DNA of 64,000 nucleotides. Origin: an uncultured bacterium. GTDB lineage: Bacteria; Cyanobacteriota; Vampirovibrionia; Gastranaerophilales; Gastranaerophilaceae. Positions 1 through 9,604 of this stretch are shown here, in pieces. Positions within the stretch are counted from its first letter, which is position 1. Each line of letters opens with the position of its first letter. A model generated the notes under the pieces. The model was not told the origin of the DNA, searched no databases, and saw only the letters and a program-made list of their open reading frames with translations. The stretch spans positions 1 to 64,000 of the forward strand of contig URXT01000009.1 of assembly GCA_900551915.1 (NCBI GenBank), in the 5' to 3' direction. The position numbers and the translations under genes are program-made.

Positions 1-87
1 ATTCTCAATCTCGCGCTGGCCGACGCAGCCGACAAAGGAAAAGGTAAACAAAAGAGCCAACAGAATGGAAATAATGCTTTTTTTCAT
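1..87 (-). CDS. Putative lipoprotein, N-terminus only (cut by window edge)
   Basis: Only the first 29 codons are in the window. They begin MKKSIISILLALLF and run into SFVGC, a lipobox-like ending of a bacterial lipoprotein signal peptide, so the mature protein would be anchored by a diacylated Cys at residue 21. An AAAGGAG ribosome site precedes the ATG at 87. The gene lies 19 bp downstream of glgA on the same strand and may be co-transcribed with it. The function cannot be judged because the rest lies outside the window. Confidence 0.6.
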   Translation of the reverse strand, partial: MKKSIISILLALLFTFSFVGCVGQREIEN

Positions 88-106
88 AGTTTTACTCCTT
101 TCTAGT

Positions 107-1552
107 TTATTTTAAACTCAATTCTTTGTACATATTAAGATATGCTGCTGAACTCTTCTTCCAGGAAAAATCTGCTTCCATTGCAGATTTGCGCATTGCG
201 TTAAAAGTGTATTTATCTTTATAAACATACCTAGCACAATTAATTGCATCAACCATTGACCCTGAATCATATCCCCAGAATTTAAATCCTGTAGAATTAT
301 CCAGAGGATAGCCTGTTACAGTGTCTTCAAGCCCGCCTGTAGCTCTGACAACAGGCAAAGAACCGTATCTCATTGCAATAAGCTGGCTAAGACCGCAGGG
401 CTCAAACTTTGACGGCATTAAATAAAAATCGCTTGCTGCATAAATTCTATTCGCAAGTTCAGCGTTATAGCCCACGAAAGCGCGAATATTTTCAGAATTG
501 TTAGAAAGCCAAATAAAAAGATTTTCGTAATCTTTGTTTCCGGAACCCAAAAATATAAAGTCAGCTTCCATAGAACGCAAGGCATTTTCAGCCCCTCTGA
601 TTAAGTCGATGCCTTTTTGTTCAACAAGACGTGAAATCATTACAAAAAGCGGTCTTTCCGGATTGTATTTCAGGCCGAAATATTCGCAAATATATTTTTT
701 ATTTTCTTCTTTTTTATTCAAAGATTTTACATCATAATTTTTTACAAGAAGTTTATCAGTTTTCGGATTGAAAACATCATAGTCTATGCCGTTAAGAATT
801 CCGCGAAGCTTATACTGTGCGCCGCGTAGGGTATAATCCATACCTTCGCCGTATTCGCCTGTAAGGATTTCTCTTGCATAGGTCGGAGAAACTGCAACAA
901 CACGGTCTGAATAATTGATTGCACCTTTCATCCAGTTAACTTTTCCGTAATGCTCCACGCCCCATTCGTTATAGACAATGTCTTTGCGCATATTAGCAAA
1001 GTCTAAGACGCTTTCAAACCAAACTCCCTGATATGCAAGATTATGGATTTCAAAAACAGTTTTTGTGTTTTTCCAAAAATCATCAAATCTGTAATTACTG
1101 TGAAGATATACAGGAATCATCGCAGTATGCCAATCGTTTGCATGAATAACATCCGCACGGAAGTTCAAAAGTTTTGCATATTCCATTGTCGCTAACGAAA
1201 ACGCAATATATCTTTCATGTTCATACTCCGGGTCAAGCCATTTTGGATATACGTCTTTAAAACATGTAAAATACCAGTCATTATGTACAAAAAATACATT
1301 TATATTTGTGCCGGGAAGTTTTGTCATGAAAAGTCTGAATTTATGGCCTCGGCCGTTAAAGGTCAGCCACATTTCAGAATTTTCAAGTTCTTTTATGCCG
1401 AATTTCTTCTGGTCAATCAGGCCATGCAAAGGCGTAAAAATAGCTATTTCAGCATCCTTTTCCAAATATTTCGGAAGGCTTCCGACAACATCTGCAAGAC
1501 CTCCTGCTTTTGAAAACGGTGCAACCTCTGCCGCTGCAAAAAGAACTTTCAT
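107..1552 (-). CDS. glgA: Glycogen/starch synthase (GT5 family)
   Basis: ADP-glucose-dependent glycogen synthase of 481 residues, full length for the family. It transfers glucose from ADP-glucose to the growing alpha-1,4-glucan in the cytoplasm. The N-terminus carries the nucleotide-sugar binding motif KAGGL at residues 15-19, after a typical MKVLFAAAEVAPF start. The C-terminal GT-B half shows SRLVEQKGIDL and the EPCGLSQL acidic-glycine motif, followed by a TGGLEDTV stretch typical of GT5. The start codon overlaps the stop of the upstream zinc-ribbon gene by one base (TAATG), which suggests translational coupling. A GH13 enzyme at 47372 and phosphoglucose enzymes elsewhere in the window fit a glycogen economy. 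Confidence 0.95.
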   Translation of the reverse strand: MKVLFAAAEVAPFSKAGGLADVVGSLPKYLEKDAEIAIFTPLHGLIDQKKFGIKELENSEMWLTFNGRGHKFRLFMTKLPGTNINVFFVHNDWYFTCFKDVYPKWLDPEYEHERYIAFSLATMEYAKLLNFRADVIHANDWHTAMIPVYLHSNYRFDDFWKNTKTVFEIHNLAYQGVWFESVLDFANMRKDIVYNEWGVEHYGKVNWMKGAINYSDRVVAVSPTYAREILTGEYGEGMDYTLRGAQYKLRGILNGIDYDVFNPKTDKLLVKNYDVKSLNKKEENKKYICEYFGLKYNPERPLFVMISRLVEQKGIDLIRGAENALRSMEADFIFLGSGNKDYENLFIWLSNNSENIRAFVGYNAELANRIYAASDFYLMPSKFEPCGLSQLIAMRYGSLPVVRATGGLEDTVTGYPLDNSTGFKFWGYDSGSMVDAINCARYVYKDKYTFNAMRKSAMEADFSWKKSSAAYLNMYKELSLK

Positions 1553-4500
1553 TATCCCTCACTTTCTCTTGAATTTGAAAGACCGCCGGCGTCCTGCGGA
1601 TTAAAATTAGCTTCGTCATCAGGATCCTCAAGCGGAATATAGTGCGACGGGTCAGTATCAAAATTAAAGTTTATACCATGTTTTTGGGCCAGATATCCGC
1701 ACTGTGCAATACAAATCTGCGCTTTATCTTCATGACCTTTATACATTAGAAGTTTATACATCTGGTATTTGAAAAGCATTAGAAGATATTCATTTGAAGA
1801 ATCTGCTTTTTCAAGCTGAATTAATGAATTATTGACAATCCCGTAAGCAACTGTATAACGGCCTTGTTTAATATTCATTTCACTCATCAAGAACCATGCC
1901 GCATAAGTAAGATTTTTCATACCGTTGTCGCCGGTCTGTCTGATGATTTTGTAGATTATCAAAGACGCTTTATCATAAGATTCAAGAAGAATATAGGAGC
2001 GTCCGATAAGCAAATCGCAGAAAAGTTCAAGTTGATGAAGTTTATTAAATCTTGCAAGCTGTTTGGCCGCATAAATTTCTTCTGCAAATCCGTTAGCATC
2101 ATTAAGATTTCTGGTAAACGCTTCCATGATATGGAAAAGAATTCCGGAGAACTTATCGTTATCGGAAACCATAACAGGGCTGTAAGACGCCTTTGCACCA
2201 TGCATAAATTCCTGCAGTGCATTAAAAATATCATAAGAAGGCGGAAGCTTTGGCAAATCAGTTTTTACAAGGTTCAAAAATTCCTGAACATTGCCTTTTA
2301 ACTGAAGCACATTTGATAGAGCAACAAATCCTACAGCGTCAATAATAATTTTTTCAAACTGTTCTTTTGATAAGTAATCAGGTCTTAATTTATCCAGATT
2401 ATTCTGATTTACAACGCTTAGAACCTTATAACCTATATCAATACAATCCTCCCAGGCGCCGATATTGAAAAGAATTTCAACATGAATAAGCGTCATCAGG
2501 AAGAAATACTTGTTGAAATCAGGTGCGGAAGGATCTATTGAAGAGCTTTGAATTCTTGAGAGAATTTTGTGTGTCAACTCAAGTGCATGAAGATAATTTC
2601 CACTGGCAAGACATCCCTGAATCATTTTGCTGCATAAAGTAATAACTTTTTCATCTTCACCGGCGCTTTCAAGACGTGCCAGAGTAGCTTCCGCGATACC
2701 GGTAGTTTTATCAGGAAGATATTCGTATAAATTATTAGAAATATTTTCAAACAAATCAAGTTTATATTTGTCGATTTCTTCCTGTTTTTCTTCATCAGTA
2801 TTTTTGTCAAGAAGCTGAAGAATTTTATCCGCACAGTTTACATAAGAATTAAAGTCGCCCATTGAAAGGTTAATTTTTGCAAGATTTTCCCACTCTAAAA
2901 ACTCGGATTTATAATCTTCCAAAAGTCCGTATAAATACGCTTTTGTAGGACTAGGCATGTTATCAACAAAAACCTTTTCAAATAAATCCTTGGCAATTTC
3001 GCAAAGAGTGTTTTGATCTAAGACAGAAAGAATGCTTTCGCGAAGAAGGTTATAATTCGGGAAATACATACAGTTGTTCCAGAAATAAATATAACCCATG
3101 TCAGCAAGTTTTTCAATTATTTCATCAATACCGTCATACTTAAGGCTCTTTATAGTTTCCTGATCAACGCGCGTACCTAAAAGAACACAAGTTGCCAGGA
3201 ATTTTATCGCATCAGGATCATCTTCAAGAAGATTTAGTCTGCGTTTCATCAGTTTATTTAAGCTTGAAGGTATTATTATAGTTTTTGGACTTACAAGCTC
3301 AATGCAGTCATCACTGGCAGAGAAGACTCCACACTCAATCAGGTATTGTATCGCAATATCGAGAAATAATATACTTCCGTAAGAATATTTCGCTATTCTA
3401 TGGAAATAAAAACTATCCATAATTTTGCGGTAATATTCTTTATTTTCGGCAATCATTTTTTCAAAAGATGTAGGTTTAAGAGCGATTTCAGTGTAATAAG
3501 GCTTAGATAAAAGCGAGTATGTATCTTTGTGCAGAGAGAACTCTTTATCATAAGAAATCAAGTAGCTGATTTTCAAACGTTCAAACTGTTCAAAGAGAAG
3601 TCTCATTACATCATAAGAACTCTGGTCAATTTTATCGAAATTTTCAATAAAAATAAGTGTGTTTGGAATTACATTCAACAAAGTAAAGAAGATATCAAAA
3701 TATGTCGTTCTGGTATCCAAATTATTGGTAATACTGCGTTCATTAAGAGTGATTAAGTCTTTAATAAGATTATCAGGGTCAATTGAACGGAACATTGAAA
3801 AATCATTTGTATTGAAGAGTTTTTGAGAAACAGTATATTCAAATATTGCAGCAACAAGTTCTCTGAAGAAAGAATACGGTGAATATTTCATCTCATCGTA
3901 GCAAGTAATGCTGATAATATTTTTATAAATTCCCAATTCTTCAATAGTAGAGATAATTTTCAGGGAGTATGGAACATAAAGAGGCGGCGTTTTAATCGCA
4001 CAAATTCCATACGGATGCTCTGAAAGTTTATTTACAACATGATAAAACACTTCAATATTTTCAGTGCGGATAAAATCACATTTAATTTCATTGAAATGAA
4101 TAGTTTCAATATCATAAATTGCATCAGGGTCAGTCGGACTTTCAAGCTTGCTCAAAGCTTCGCCGTCAAGTTTATCCTGCTCAACTAGCATATTTTGAAC
4201 AAAGTTTGGAATTTCAATATCTTCATCCGGCTTGTCTTCAAGGTCTTCATAATTTATATGAATATGACTGTTAACATCAACTTCATGGAACATTACCATT
4301 TCACCCTTGACCATTACCGAGTTCAAAGGACTTGTACGGTAAATATTGTCAAGCGAATCCTGAACATAATTATCTGCAATAACCTGGAAGGTATTCAAAA
4401 CTCTTTGTTTTAAATTTTCACTTTGCTTAACCATGCTGATATTAAATCCTGATTTAATATCATACGGGTTGTCATTCACGCTTCTTCTGAGCAAAAACAT

Positions 4501-5052
4501 ATTACATCTTACCGTGGCGTTTTTCTTGTTGGTAAGCTTGTAATTCATTTTTGTGATTTCGGTAAGAATCTTAATTGCAGTTGTAATTGCGGTATTCACA
4601 CTGCTGTTAAAAGTGTAATCTTTATCAAATCTTATAATATAAGTGTTATTTACAACCTGACGGCGTACTCCGGCAGATTTTGTAACATCATAAATGATTT
4701 TATCAAGTTTAATCTTGAATTTATTCAAAAGCTGAACAGAGCCTAGCAGATTTCGCAGCTCATTTACGTTTGGAAAATCCAGAGTCATCAGCGCAAAATT
4801 GTCGGTGTTTGCCTCATTCAAAATAACACTCTGTTCAAGAGAAAATCCGCATTTTTTGCACTGCTTATCAACGGTCTGGTTAACCTTACCGCATCTGTTG
4901 CACTTGGTAACAATAACGTAACCGCATTTTTTGCATGTATTTGTTTTGTTTATGGTTTTACAGATAGGGCAGACAACTTTAAGCACCTTTTTACAATTAG
5001 GGCATACCGTGGTCTTTTCATCTATCTCTAAACCGCACTTTGGACATTCCAT
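1552..5052 (-). CDS. Large zinc-ribbon protein with cyclase-like, degenerate AAA/STAND-like and TPR-like regions
   Basis: 1166 residues. Three tandem zinc ribbons open the protein (Cys 3/6 with 17/20, 28/31 with 40/43, 51/54 with 65/68). A region of roughly residues 80-260 starting ALMTLDFPNV resembles the opening of class III nucleotide cyclase domains without obvious catalytic residues. The middle has a NTLIFIENFDKID stretch that looks like a Walker B strand, but the place where a P-loop is expected (GICAIKTPPLYVPYS) lacks GKS/T, so ATP hydrolysis is doubtful. The last 450 residues are helical and TPR-like. Overall this resembles cyclase-STAND-TPR signalling scaffolds, but the assignment is an inference. 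It is coupled to glgA by a one-base overlap. The start has no Shine-Dalgarno; a TATAAT ends 6 nt before the ATG. Confidence 0.6.
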   Translation of the reverse strand: MECPKCGLEIDEKTTVCPNCKKVLKVVCPICKTINKTNTCKKCGYVIVTKCNRCGKVNQTVDKQCKKCGFSLEQSVILNEANTDNFALMTLDFPNVNELRNLLGSVQLLNKFKIKLDKIIYDVTKSAGVRRQVVNNTYIIRFDKDYTFNSSVNTAITTAIKILTEITKMNYKLTNKKNATVRCNMFLLRRSVNDNPYDIKSGFNISMVKQSENLKQRVLNTFQVIADNYVQDSLDNIYRTSPLNSVMVKGEMVMFHEVDVNSHIHINYEDLEDKPDEDIEIPNFVQNMLVEQDKLDGEALSKLESPTDPDAIYDIETIHFNEIKCDFIRTENIEVFYHVVNKLSEHPYGICAIKTPPLYVPYSLKIISTIEELGIYKNIISITCYDEMKYSPYSFFRELVAAIFEYTVSQKLFNTNDFSMFRSIDPDNLIKDLITLNERSITNNLDTRTTYFDIFFTLLNVIPNTLIFIENFDKIDQSSYDVMRLLFEQFERLKISYLISYDKEFSLHKDTYSLLSKPYYTEIALKPTSFEKMIAENKEYYRKIMDSFYFHRIAKYSYGSILFLDIAIQYLIECGVFSASDDCIELVSPKTIIIPSSLNKLMKRRLNLLEDDPDAIKFLATCVLLGTRVDQETIKSLKYDGIDEIIEKLADMGYIYFWNNCMYFPNYNLLRESILSVLDQNTLCEIAKDLFEKVFVDNMPSPTKAYLYGLLEDYKSEFLEWENLAKINLSMGDFNSYVNCADKILQLLDKNTDEEKQEEIDKYKLDLFENISNNLYEYLPDKTTGIAEATLARLESAGEDEKVITLCSKMIQGCLASGNYLHALELTHKILSRIQSSSIDPSAPDFNKYFFLMTLIHVEILFNIGAWEDCIDIGYKVLSVVNQNNLDKLRPDYLSKEQFEKIIIDAVGFVALSNVLQLKGNVQEFLNLVKTDLPKLPPSYDIFNALQEFMHGAKASYSPVMVSDNDKFSGILFHIMEAFTRNLNDANGFAEEIYAAKQLARFNKLHQLELFCDLLIGRSYILLESYDKASLIIYKIIRQTGDNGMKNLTYAAWFLMSEMNIKQGRYTVAYGIVNNSLIQLEKADSSNEYLLMLFKYQMYKLLMYKGHEDKAQICIAQCGYLAQKHGINFNFDTDPSHYIPLEDPDDEANFNPQDAGGLSNSRESEG

Positions 5053-5058
5053 ACTGAG

Positions 5059-5088
5059 ATTATATCATGAAGGACTTATTTTGTACAA
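5059..5088 (-). promoter_or_regulatory. Promoter for the zinc-ribbon gene, predicted leaderless
   Basis: On the minus strand TTGTAC (5088-5083), an 18-nt spacer, then TATAAT (5064-5059). Six bases (CTCAGT) separate the -10 box from the ATG at 5052, so transcription would begin at or next to the start codon. Confidence 0.55.
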
Positions 5089-5108
5089 CGTGAATTTTAT
5101 GGGAAATA

Positions 5109-5148
5109 GCAGGCTGATAAACACAATATGTATTTAATGCCAGCCTGC
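5109..5148 (-). terminator. Possible hairpin downstream of dapL
   Basis: GCAGGCTG (5109-5116) pairs perfectly with CAGCCTGC (5141-5148) across a 24-nt loop, 11 bp beyond the dapL stop. The following U tract is weak, so termination is uncertain. Confidence 0.35.
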
Positions 5149-5159
5149 CTTAACCCTAG

Positions 5160-6329
5160 TTATTCGTAACGAATTCCGGCATCTTTCATGCGCTGAATTG
5201 CTTTTTTAATAGTTTCGACATCTTTTGTCAAAGCAACACGGAAATAGCCTTCTCCGCAGCGTCCGTAACCATTTCCCGGCGGAACAACAACGTGAGCTTT
5301 TTCAAGCATAACTGTCACGAATTCTTCTGAAGTCATACCTTTAGGGACAGGAAGCCACAAATAGAAGGTTGCTTTTGAAGGTTTAATATCCCATCCAAGT
5401 TCGCGGAAACCGTTTTCAGCCGCATCACGTCTTTCCTGATACATTTTATTCAAATTGTCAATCAAAGACTGGTCAACTGTAAATGCGGCAGCTGCAGCAT
5501 CCTGAATTGCTTTAAAAGTTCCGCTGTCTATATTGTTTTTAATTGTACCGAGTGCTTTTACAGCATCGGCATTACCGCAGACAAAGCCGACACGCCAGCC
5601 TGTCATATTGTAAGATTTCGAATGCGAGTAAAACTCTATTGCAACATCTTTTCCGCCTTCGACCTGCAAAACAGAAGGGGCTTTGTAACCGTCAAATGTC
5701 ATTTCCGAATAAGCCATATCTGAGCAAAGCAAAATATCATATTTTTTACAAAAATCTACTGCCTTTTTCCAGAAATCCAAATCTGCAACAGCACTTGTCG
5801 GATTGTTCGGATAGTTTAAGAACATTAATTTAGATTTTCTTGCAATGTCTTCAGGGATTTTATCAAAGTCAGGAAGGAAGCCGTTTTCCTCTAACAAAGG
5901 CATTTCATAAGGAGTTCCGCCGGCAAAAATCGTAGCATTATGATAAACCGGATAACCGGGGTCAGGAACTAATGTATAATCGCCTTTATCAACAAAAGCA
6001 AAAAAGATATGCGCAATAGCTTCTTTTGAACCGATATTCGCAAGCATTTCAGTATCGGGATTTAATTCAACGCCAAAACGCCTTTTCATCCAGTCGCAAG
6101 CGGCTTTTCTGAATTTTTCGGTACCATTGTATGGCGGATAATCATGATTTTTAGGATTATCAATTGCCTTGTGCATTTCTTCAACAACTGGCGCCAAAGT
6201 TGGTGTATCAGGGTCTCCGATACCAAGGCTTATAATATCAAAACCTTTTGCTTTAGCTTCTGCAATTTTTCTATCAATCTCCGCAAACAAATACGGAGGA
6301 ATTTTTTCCAAACGTTCTGAAACTTTCAT
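5160..6329 (-). CDS. dapL: LL-diaminopimelate aminotransferase
   Basis: PLP-dependent class I/II aminotransferase of 389 residues. DapL converts tetrahydrodipicolinate directly to LL-diaminopimelate with glutamate as donor, serving lysine and peptidoglycan synthesis; this one-step route is typical of Cyanobacteria, Chlamydiae and some anaerobes. Visible motifs are SLGIGDPDTPT near the N-terminus, NYPNNPTSA, and SHSKSYNMTGWR with the PLP-binding Lys. I place the start at the ATG at 6329 because GAAGGAG lies just before it; an in-frame ATG 30 codons upstream lacks such a site and adds an unconserved tail. The gene is divergent from ruvB. An aspartate-type aminotransferase of another specificity is the main alternative. 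Confidence 0.85.
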   Translation of the reverse strand: MKVSERLEKIPPYLFAEIDRKIAEAKAKGFDIISLGIGDPDTPTLAPVVEEMHKAIDNPKNHDYPPYNGTEKFRKAACDWMKRRFGVELNPDTEMLANIGSKEAIAHIFFAFVDKGDYTLVPDPGYPVYHNATIFAGGTPYEMPLLEENGFLPDFDKIPEDIARKSKLMFLNYPNNPTSAVADLDFWKKAVDFCKKYDILLCSDMAYSEMTFDGYKAPSVLQVEGGKDVAIEFYSHSKSYNMTGWRVGFVCGNADAVKALGTIKNNIDSGTFKAIQDAAAAAFTVDQSLIDNLNKMYQERRDAAENGFRELGWDIKPSKATFYLWLPVPKGMTSEEFVTVMLEKAHVVVPPGNGYGRCGEGYFRVALTKDVETIKKAIQRMKDAGIRYE

Positions 6330-6430
6330 AACTTCTCCTTCTTCTTCTATCCCATAAGTTAATTTTATGCTATCATGAAATTGAGAAATAAACAATTTTT
6401 TAAAATTTATACAAAACACAGGCGGAACTT

Positions 6431-7513
6431 ATGAGTATAATTTCAGACGACAATTTCGGGAAAAATCACAAACGCGTTGACATTAACGCACATAAAAACC
6501 CTGTAATTAAGGCAGAAAGCATTGAATGCGACAAGAATTTTGAAAACTCAATCCGTCCGAAGTCTTTTGATACATATATAGGCCAAAGCGCACTCAAAGA
6601 AACCTTAAAAATCACAATTGCAGCAGCAAAAAAACGGGAACAGCCGCTTGACCACCTTTTGTTTTACGGTCCGCCGGGGCTTGGAAAAACCACTCTCGCT
6701 GGCGTAATTGCAGAGCAAATGAATGTTCCGATTAGAATAACTTCTGCCCCTGCTTTAGAGCGTCCGCGCGATATTATCGGAATTCTGATGTCTTTAAAAG
6801 GCGGCGAAATACTTTTTATTGATGAAATTCACCGCTTAAACAAAGTTGCGGAAGAAATTCTTTATCCGGCGATGGAAGACTTTTTCCTTGATATGACGAC
6901 AGGTAAAAGCCAAACCGTAAAAACTCTTCGCGTTCCGCTTCCAAAATTTACACTGATTGGTGCTACGACAAAAGCCGGTGAACTTTCAGGCCCGCTTCGC
7001 GACCGCTTTGGAATAATTCACCGCCTCGAATTCTACACCGAGGACGAACTTGCAGCAGTAATCGCGCGCACAGCAGGAATTTTAAAAATCGAAATTACAG
7101 AAGAAGGCGCACATGCAATTGCACGGCGCTCACGCGGAACTCCGCGTATTGCAAACAGACTCGTAAAACGCGTAAGCGACTTTGCATTGGTTAAACATGA
7201 CGGAAAAATTACAGAAGATGTCGCAAACGAGTCTCTGGATATTTTGAAAATTGACGGTTACGGGCTGGATAATACTGACCGGAACCTTTTAAAGCTTATA
7301 ATCGAAAAATACGACGGCGGCCCTGTAGGTGTTGAAACAATTGCAGCTGCAATCGGCGAGGATGTAAGAACAATTGAAGATGTTTGCGAGCCGTTTCTTC
7401 TTCAAGCAGGGCTATTACAGCGAACCCCGCGCGGGCGTAAGGTTTCACCTGCGACTTACAGGCATTTGGGCTACAAAGACCGCGACATAAATGAACAAAA
7501 GAATTTATTCTAG
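6431..7513 (+). CDS. ruvB: Holliday junction branch migration helicase RuvB
   Basis: AAA+ ATPase of 360 residues that drives branch migration of Holliday junctions with RuvA. Walker [10 protein letters not shown] is at residues 80-88, and Walker B is [10 protein letters not shown]. The sensor-1 region reads [21 protein letters not shown], the arginine-finger region of the family. The winged-helix C-terminus has [21 protein letters not shown]. The N-terminus is about 20 residues longer than in typical RuvB. The stop overlaps the 3' end of the convergent pilin A gene by 3 bp. ruvA and ruvC are not in the window. Confidence 0.97.
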   Translation: MSIISDDNFGKNHKRVDINAHKNPVIKAESIECDKNFENSIRPKSFDTYIGQSALKETLKITIAAAKKREQPLDHLLFYGPPGLGKTTLAGVIAEQMNVPIRITSAPALERPRDIIGILMSLKGGEILFIDEIHRLNKVAEEILYPAMEDFFLDMTTGKSQTVKTLRVPLPKFTLIGATTKAGELSGPLRDRFGIIHRLEFYTEDELAAVIARTAGILKIEITEEGAHAIARRSRGTPRIANRLVKRVSDFALVKHDGKITEDVANESLDILKIDGYGLDNTDRNLLKLIIEKYDGGPVGVETIAAAIGEDVRTIEDVCEPFLLQAGLLQRTPRGRKVSPATYRHLGYKDRDINEQKNLF

Positions 7514-8334
7514 TCGTATGTAATTTCCCAATTATCGAGTAAAATTTGACCAGAGCAAGTATCACCAGTTGTAATGCATTGTTCATATCTGGATTGTGCC
7601 GGCTTTAATGTTGTATCAGAAATAGAGCGATAAATCCCGACAGGATTAACTTTATTATTATAGGGGCTTAAGTTAAAAACAAAAATATCTTTTCCTAATT
7701 TGTTTGGCATTTTGTTTCCATTAACATCATAATAAACCACCCAATAATAACCCCAGACTCCCGAGCCGGAAGAAGACAAATCCTCTTTACTCGGTCTAAA
7801 AATTAGAATGGAACCGTCATTTAGTACAACAGGAATTTTGTTAGTTGAAACCTCTACACTATTACGGCCATCAAATGAATAAATCATATTTTCTTTATAC
7901 CCGCACTTTTTATATCCTGAACTATTGTTAGAGCCGGCCACACACTCCTGTATAATATTATAATAAGGTCTTATAAAAAGAGAATAAAGCCTGTATGCCC
8001 CCTCAAATCCTTCTTGAAAAGCGCTTTCACCATACCAATCCTTCAAATCTCCATTTTGGCTTATCGAAAGATTAGTTTCGCTTTGCAGCACTGCATACAT
8101 TTTTTTGAGTTTTAATGCTATTACTTTTTTATTATAATCTTTTATAACCCCAGGAAAGGTCATTGCTGCAATTATCCCTATTATACCCAAAGTTATTAAG
8201 ACTTCAGATAAGGTAAATGCTTTTTGAAAAATGTATTTTGAAAAATTGTTCTTATTTAAACTTACACGTAAAAACCTTGCAGGAGCGTTATTTGTAGGTG
8301 CCCCCCCCCCCGGTAATTTAATCATAGTATGCAT
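7510..8334 (-). CDS. Prepilin-like protein A with in-frame 11-base G tract (ON state)
   Basis: 274-residue type IV prepilin/pseudopilin-like protein. The class III signal QKA-FTLSEV is at residues 37-45 (predicted cleavage A39-F40, conserved Glu at +5), followed by the hydrophobic helix [14 protein letters not shown]. The globular part has paired cysteines and the family-typical phrases [17 protein letters not shown]. The leader is unusually long because codons 8-12 contain eleven consecutive Gs (C on the plus strand, 8301-8311). At this length the ATG at 8334, preceded by AAGGAG, is in frame with the pilin. The fibre type and partner proteins are not visible here. It converges on ruvB. Confidence 0.85.
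   Translation of the reverse strand: MHTMIKLPGGGAPTNNAPARFLRVSLNKNNFSKYIFQKAFTLSEVLITLGIIGIIAAMTFPGVIKDYNKKVIALKLKKMYAVLQSETNLSISQNGDLKDWYGESAFQEGFEGAYRLYSLFIRPYYNIIQECVAGSNNSSGYKKCGYKENMIYSFDGRNSVEVSTNKIPVVLNDGSILIFRPSKEDLSSSGSGVWGYYWVVYYDVNGNKMPNKLGKDIFVFNLSPYNNKVNPVGIYRSISDTTLKPAQSRYEQCITTGDTCSGQILLDNWEITYD
8301..8311 (-). repeat. Poly-G tract, 11 bases, in pilin A leader
   Basis: Eleven C on the plus strand, read as G on the coding strand, 23 nt after the ATG of pilin A. Tracts of this length mutate by slipped-strand mispairing in known contingency loci. Eleven gives the intact pilin frame; 10 or 12 would break it. Confidence 0.9.
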
Positions 8335-8366
8335 TTTCAGCTCCTTATATATTTTTTACATTACAG

Positions 8367-8395
8367 ATTATATCAAATTGAAATGTAAAATACAA
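8367..8395 (-). promoter_or_regulatory. Promoter of pilin A
   Basis: TTGTAT (8395-8390), a 17-nt spacer and TATAAT (8372-8367) on the minus strand, about 32 bp before the pilin A start and its AAGGAG site. Confidence 0.65.
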
Positions 8396-8438
8396 GTTTT
8401 AAATTTTATGGTAGAATTATTTTCAAAAGGGGATATTT

Positions 8439-9542
8439 ATGAAAAAATTTTTAGTTTTACTGATGATAATTTTAACCGGATTGGTTATGCCGGTATTTGC
8501 AAATGAAGACAAGGTTATGCCTTCTGAAACCGGAGTCGTCGAAGCAATTCAAAATATTTACAACGATGAAGAAAATAACCAGCAAAACACACAGCAAATT
8601 GTTGACGTAAAAGTTTTGTCAGGCGAATATAAAAATCAGACAAAACAGGTTGTTAATTTTTTAACAGATAATCCGGCATACAATATTTCCCTGAAAAAAG
8701 GTGACAAAGTAATTCTACACCTTGAAGAAGATGAAACGGGCGGTACAAACTTTTTTATTGCGGATTTAAAAAGAGATAATTCAATTTTGTTTTTTTCAGC
8801 AATATTTTGCGCTATTTTAGTAGCTATCGGACGCAAAAAAGGTTTCTTCAGCTTAATTTCAATAATCGCAACGGTTGCGCTTATACTTGCTGTCATGGTG
8901 CCTCTAATCTTAAACGGTTTCAGCCCGATAATTTCTGCAATAATTATCGGCGTGCTGAGTACGGTTATCACAATTTATCTTGTCGGCGGGTTTAATGCAA
9001 AAAGCACTTCTGCAATTCTCGGGACTATGTTCAGTCTGATTTTTGCCGGAGGTCTTTCAATGCTTGCGATTTATATGGCGCATCTGACAGGTTTTGCGGG
9101 TGAAGAAAATGTATTTTTATACGGAGTCCGTCCGGATTTAAGTTTCACCGGAATTTTGTCTGCATCTATGATAATTGCGGCGTTAGGCGCATTAATGGAC
9201 ACTTCTGTTTCAATTGCCAGCACAATTAACGAAATTCACGAAACTGACTCATCTTTAAATGTTATTGAGCTTTTCAAGTCAGGCATGAATGTCGGCCGTG
9301 ACATAATCGGAACTATGTCAAACACACTGATATTAGTCTATATGGGAAGCGCATTACCGCTCGTACTTTTAGGAAGCAACATTGATTTACAAAAATTCTT
9401 TAATTTAAATCAGGTTTCAACAGAAATTTTATCAGCATTAATCGGCAGTATCGCAATTTTGGCTTGCGTGCCGTTTACGGCAATTGTTGCGGCGTATTTA
9501 ATCAAACGAAAAAAAGAAGAGAATGTTGAATTTAAGTTTTAG
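8439..9542 (+). CDS. YibE/F-family membrane protein
   Basis: 367 residues. An N-terminal signal peptide (MKKFLVLLMI to about VFA at 21) is followed by a soluble extracytoplasmic domain to about residue 110, then seven or eight membrane segments starting near SILFFSAIFCAILVAIG. The pattern of a short external domain followed by GRKKGFFSLIS and a long hydrophobic core containing GALMDTSVSIAS matches the YibE/F family (DUF5305-like older names vary). The biochemical role is unknown; some members sit in membrane-stress contexts. AAAAGGGGA precedes the ATG. It is divergent from pilin A. Confidence 0.8.
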   Translation: MKKFLVLLMIILTGLVMPVFANEDKVMPSETGVVEAIQNIYNDEENNQQNTQQIVDVKVLSGEYKNQTKQVVNFLTDNPAYNISLKKGDKVILHLEEDETGGTNFFIADLKRDNSILFFSAIFCAILVAIGRKKGFFSLISIIATVALILAVMVPLILNGFSPIISAIIIGVLSTVITIYLVGGFNAKSTSAILGTMFSLIFAGGLSMLAIYMAHLTGFAGEENVFLYGVRPDLSFTGILSASMIIAALGALMDTSVSIASTINEIHETDSSLNVIELFKSGMNVGRDIIGTMSNTLILVYMGSALPLVLLGSNIDLQKFFNLNQVSTEILSALIGSIAILACVPFTAIVAAYLIKRKKEENVEFKF

Positions 9543-9592
9543 AAACTCTTCGGCTCACCTGAACACAGCCGCGAAATCACATTTATTTATAT

Positions 9593-9598
9593 TATAAT
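9593..9598 (+). promoter_or_regulatory. -10 element of ribF, predicted leaderless start
   Basis: TATAAT followed by TAACTT and then ATG at 9605. There is no Shine-Dalgarno upstream of the ATG. No good -35 hexamer is visible at 17 nt. Confidence 0.45.
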
Positions 9599-9604
9599 TA
9601 ACTT

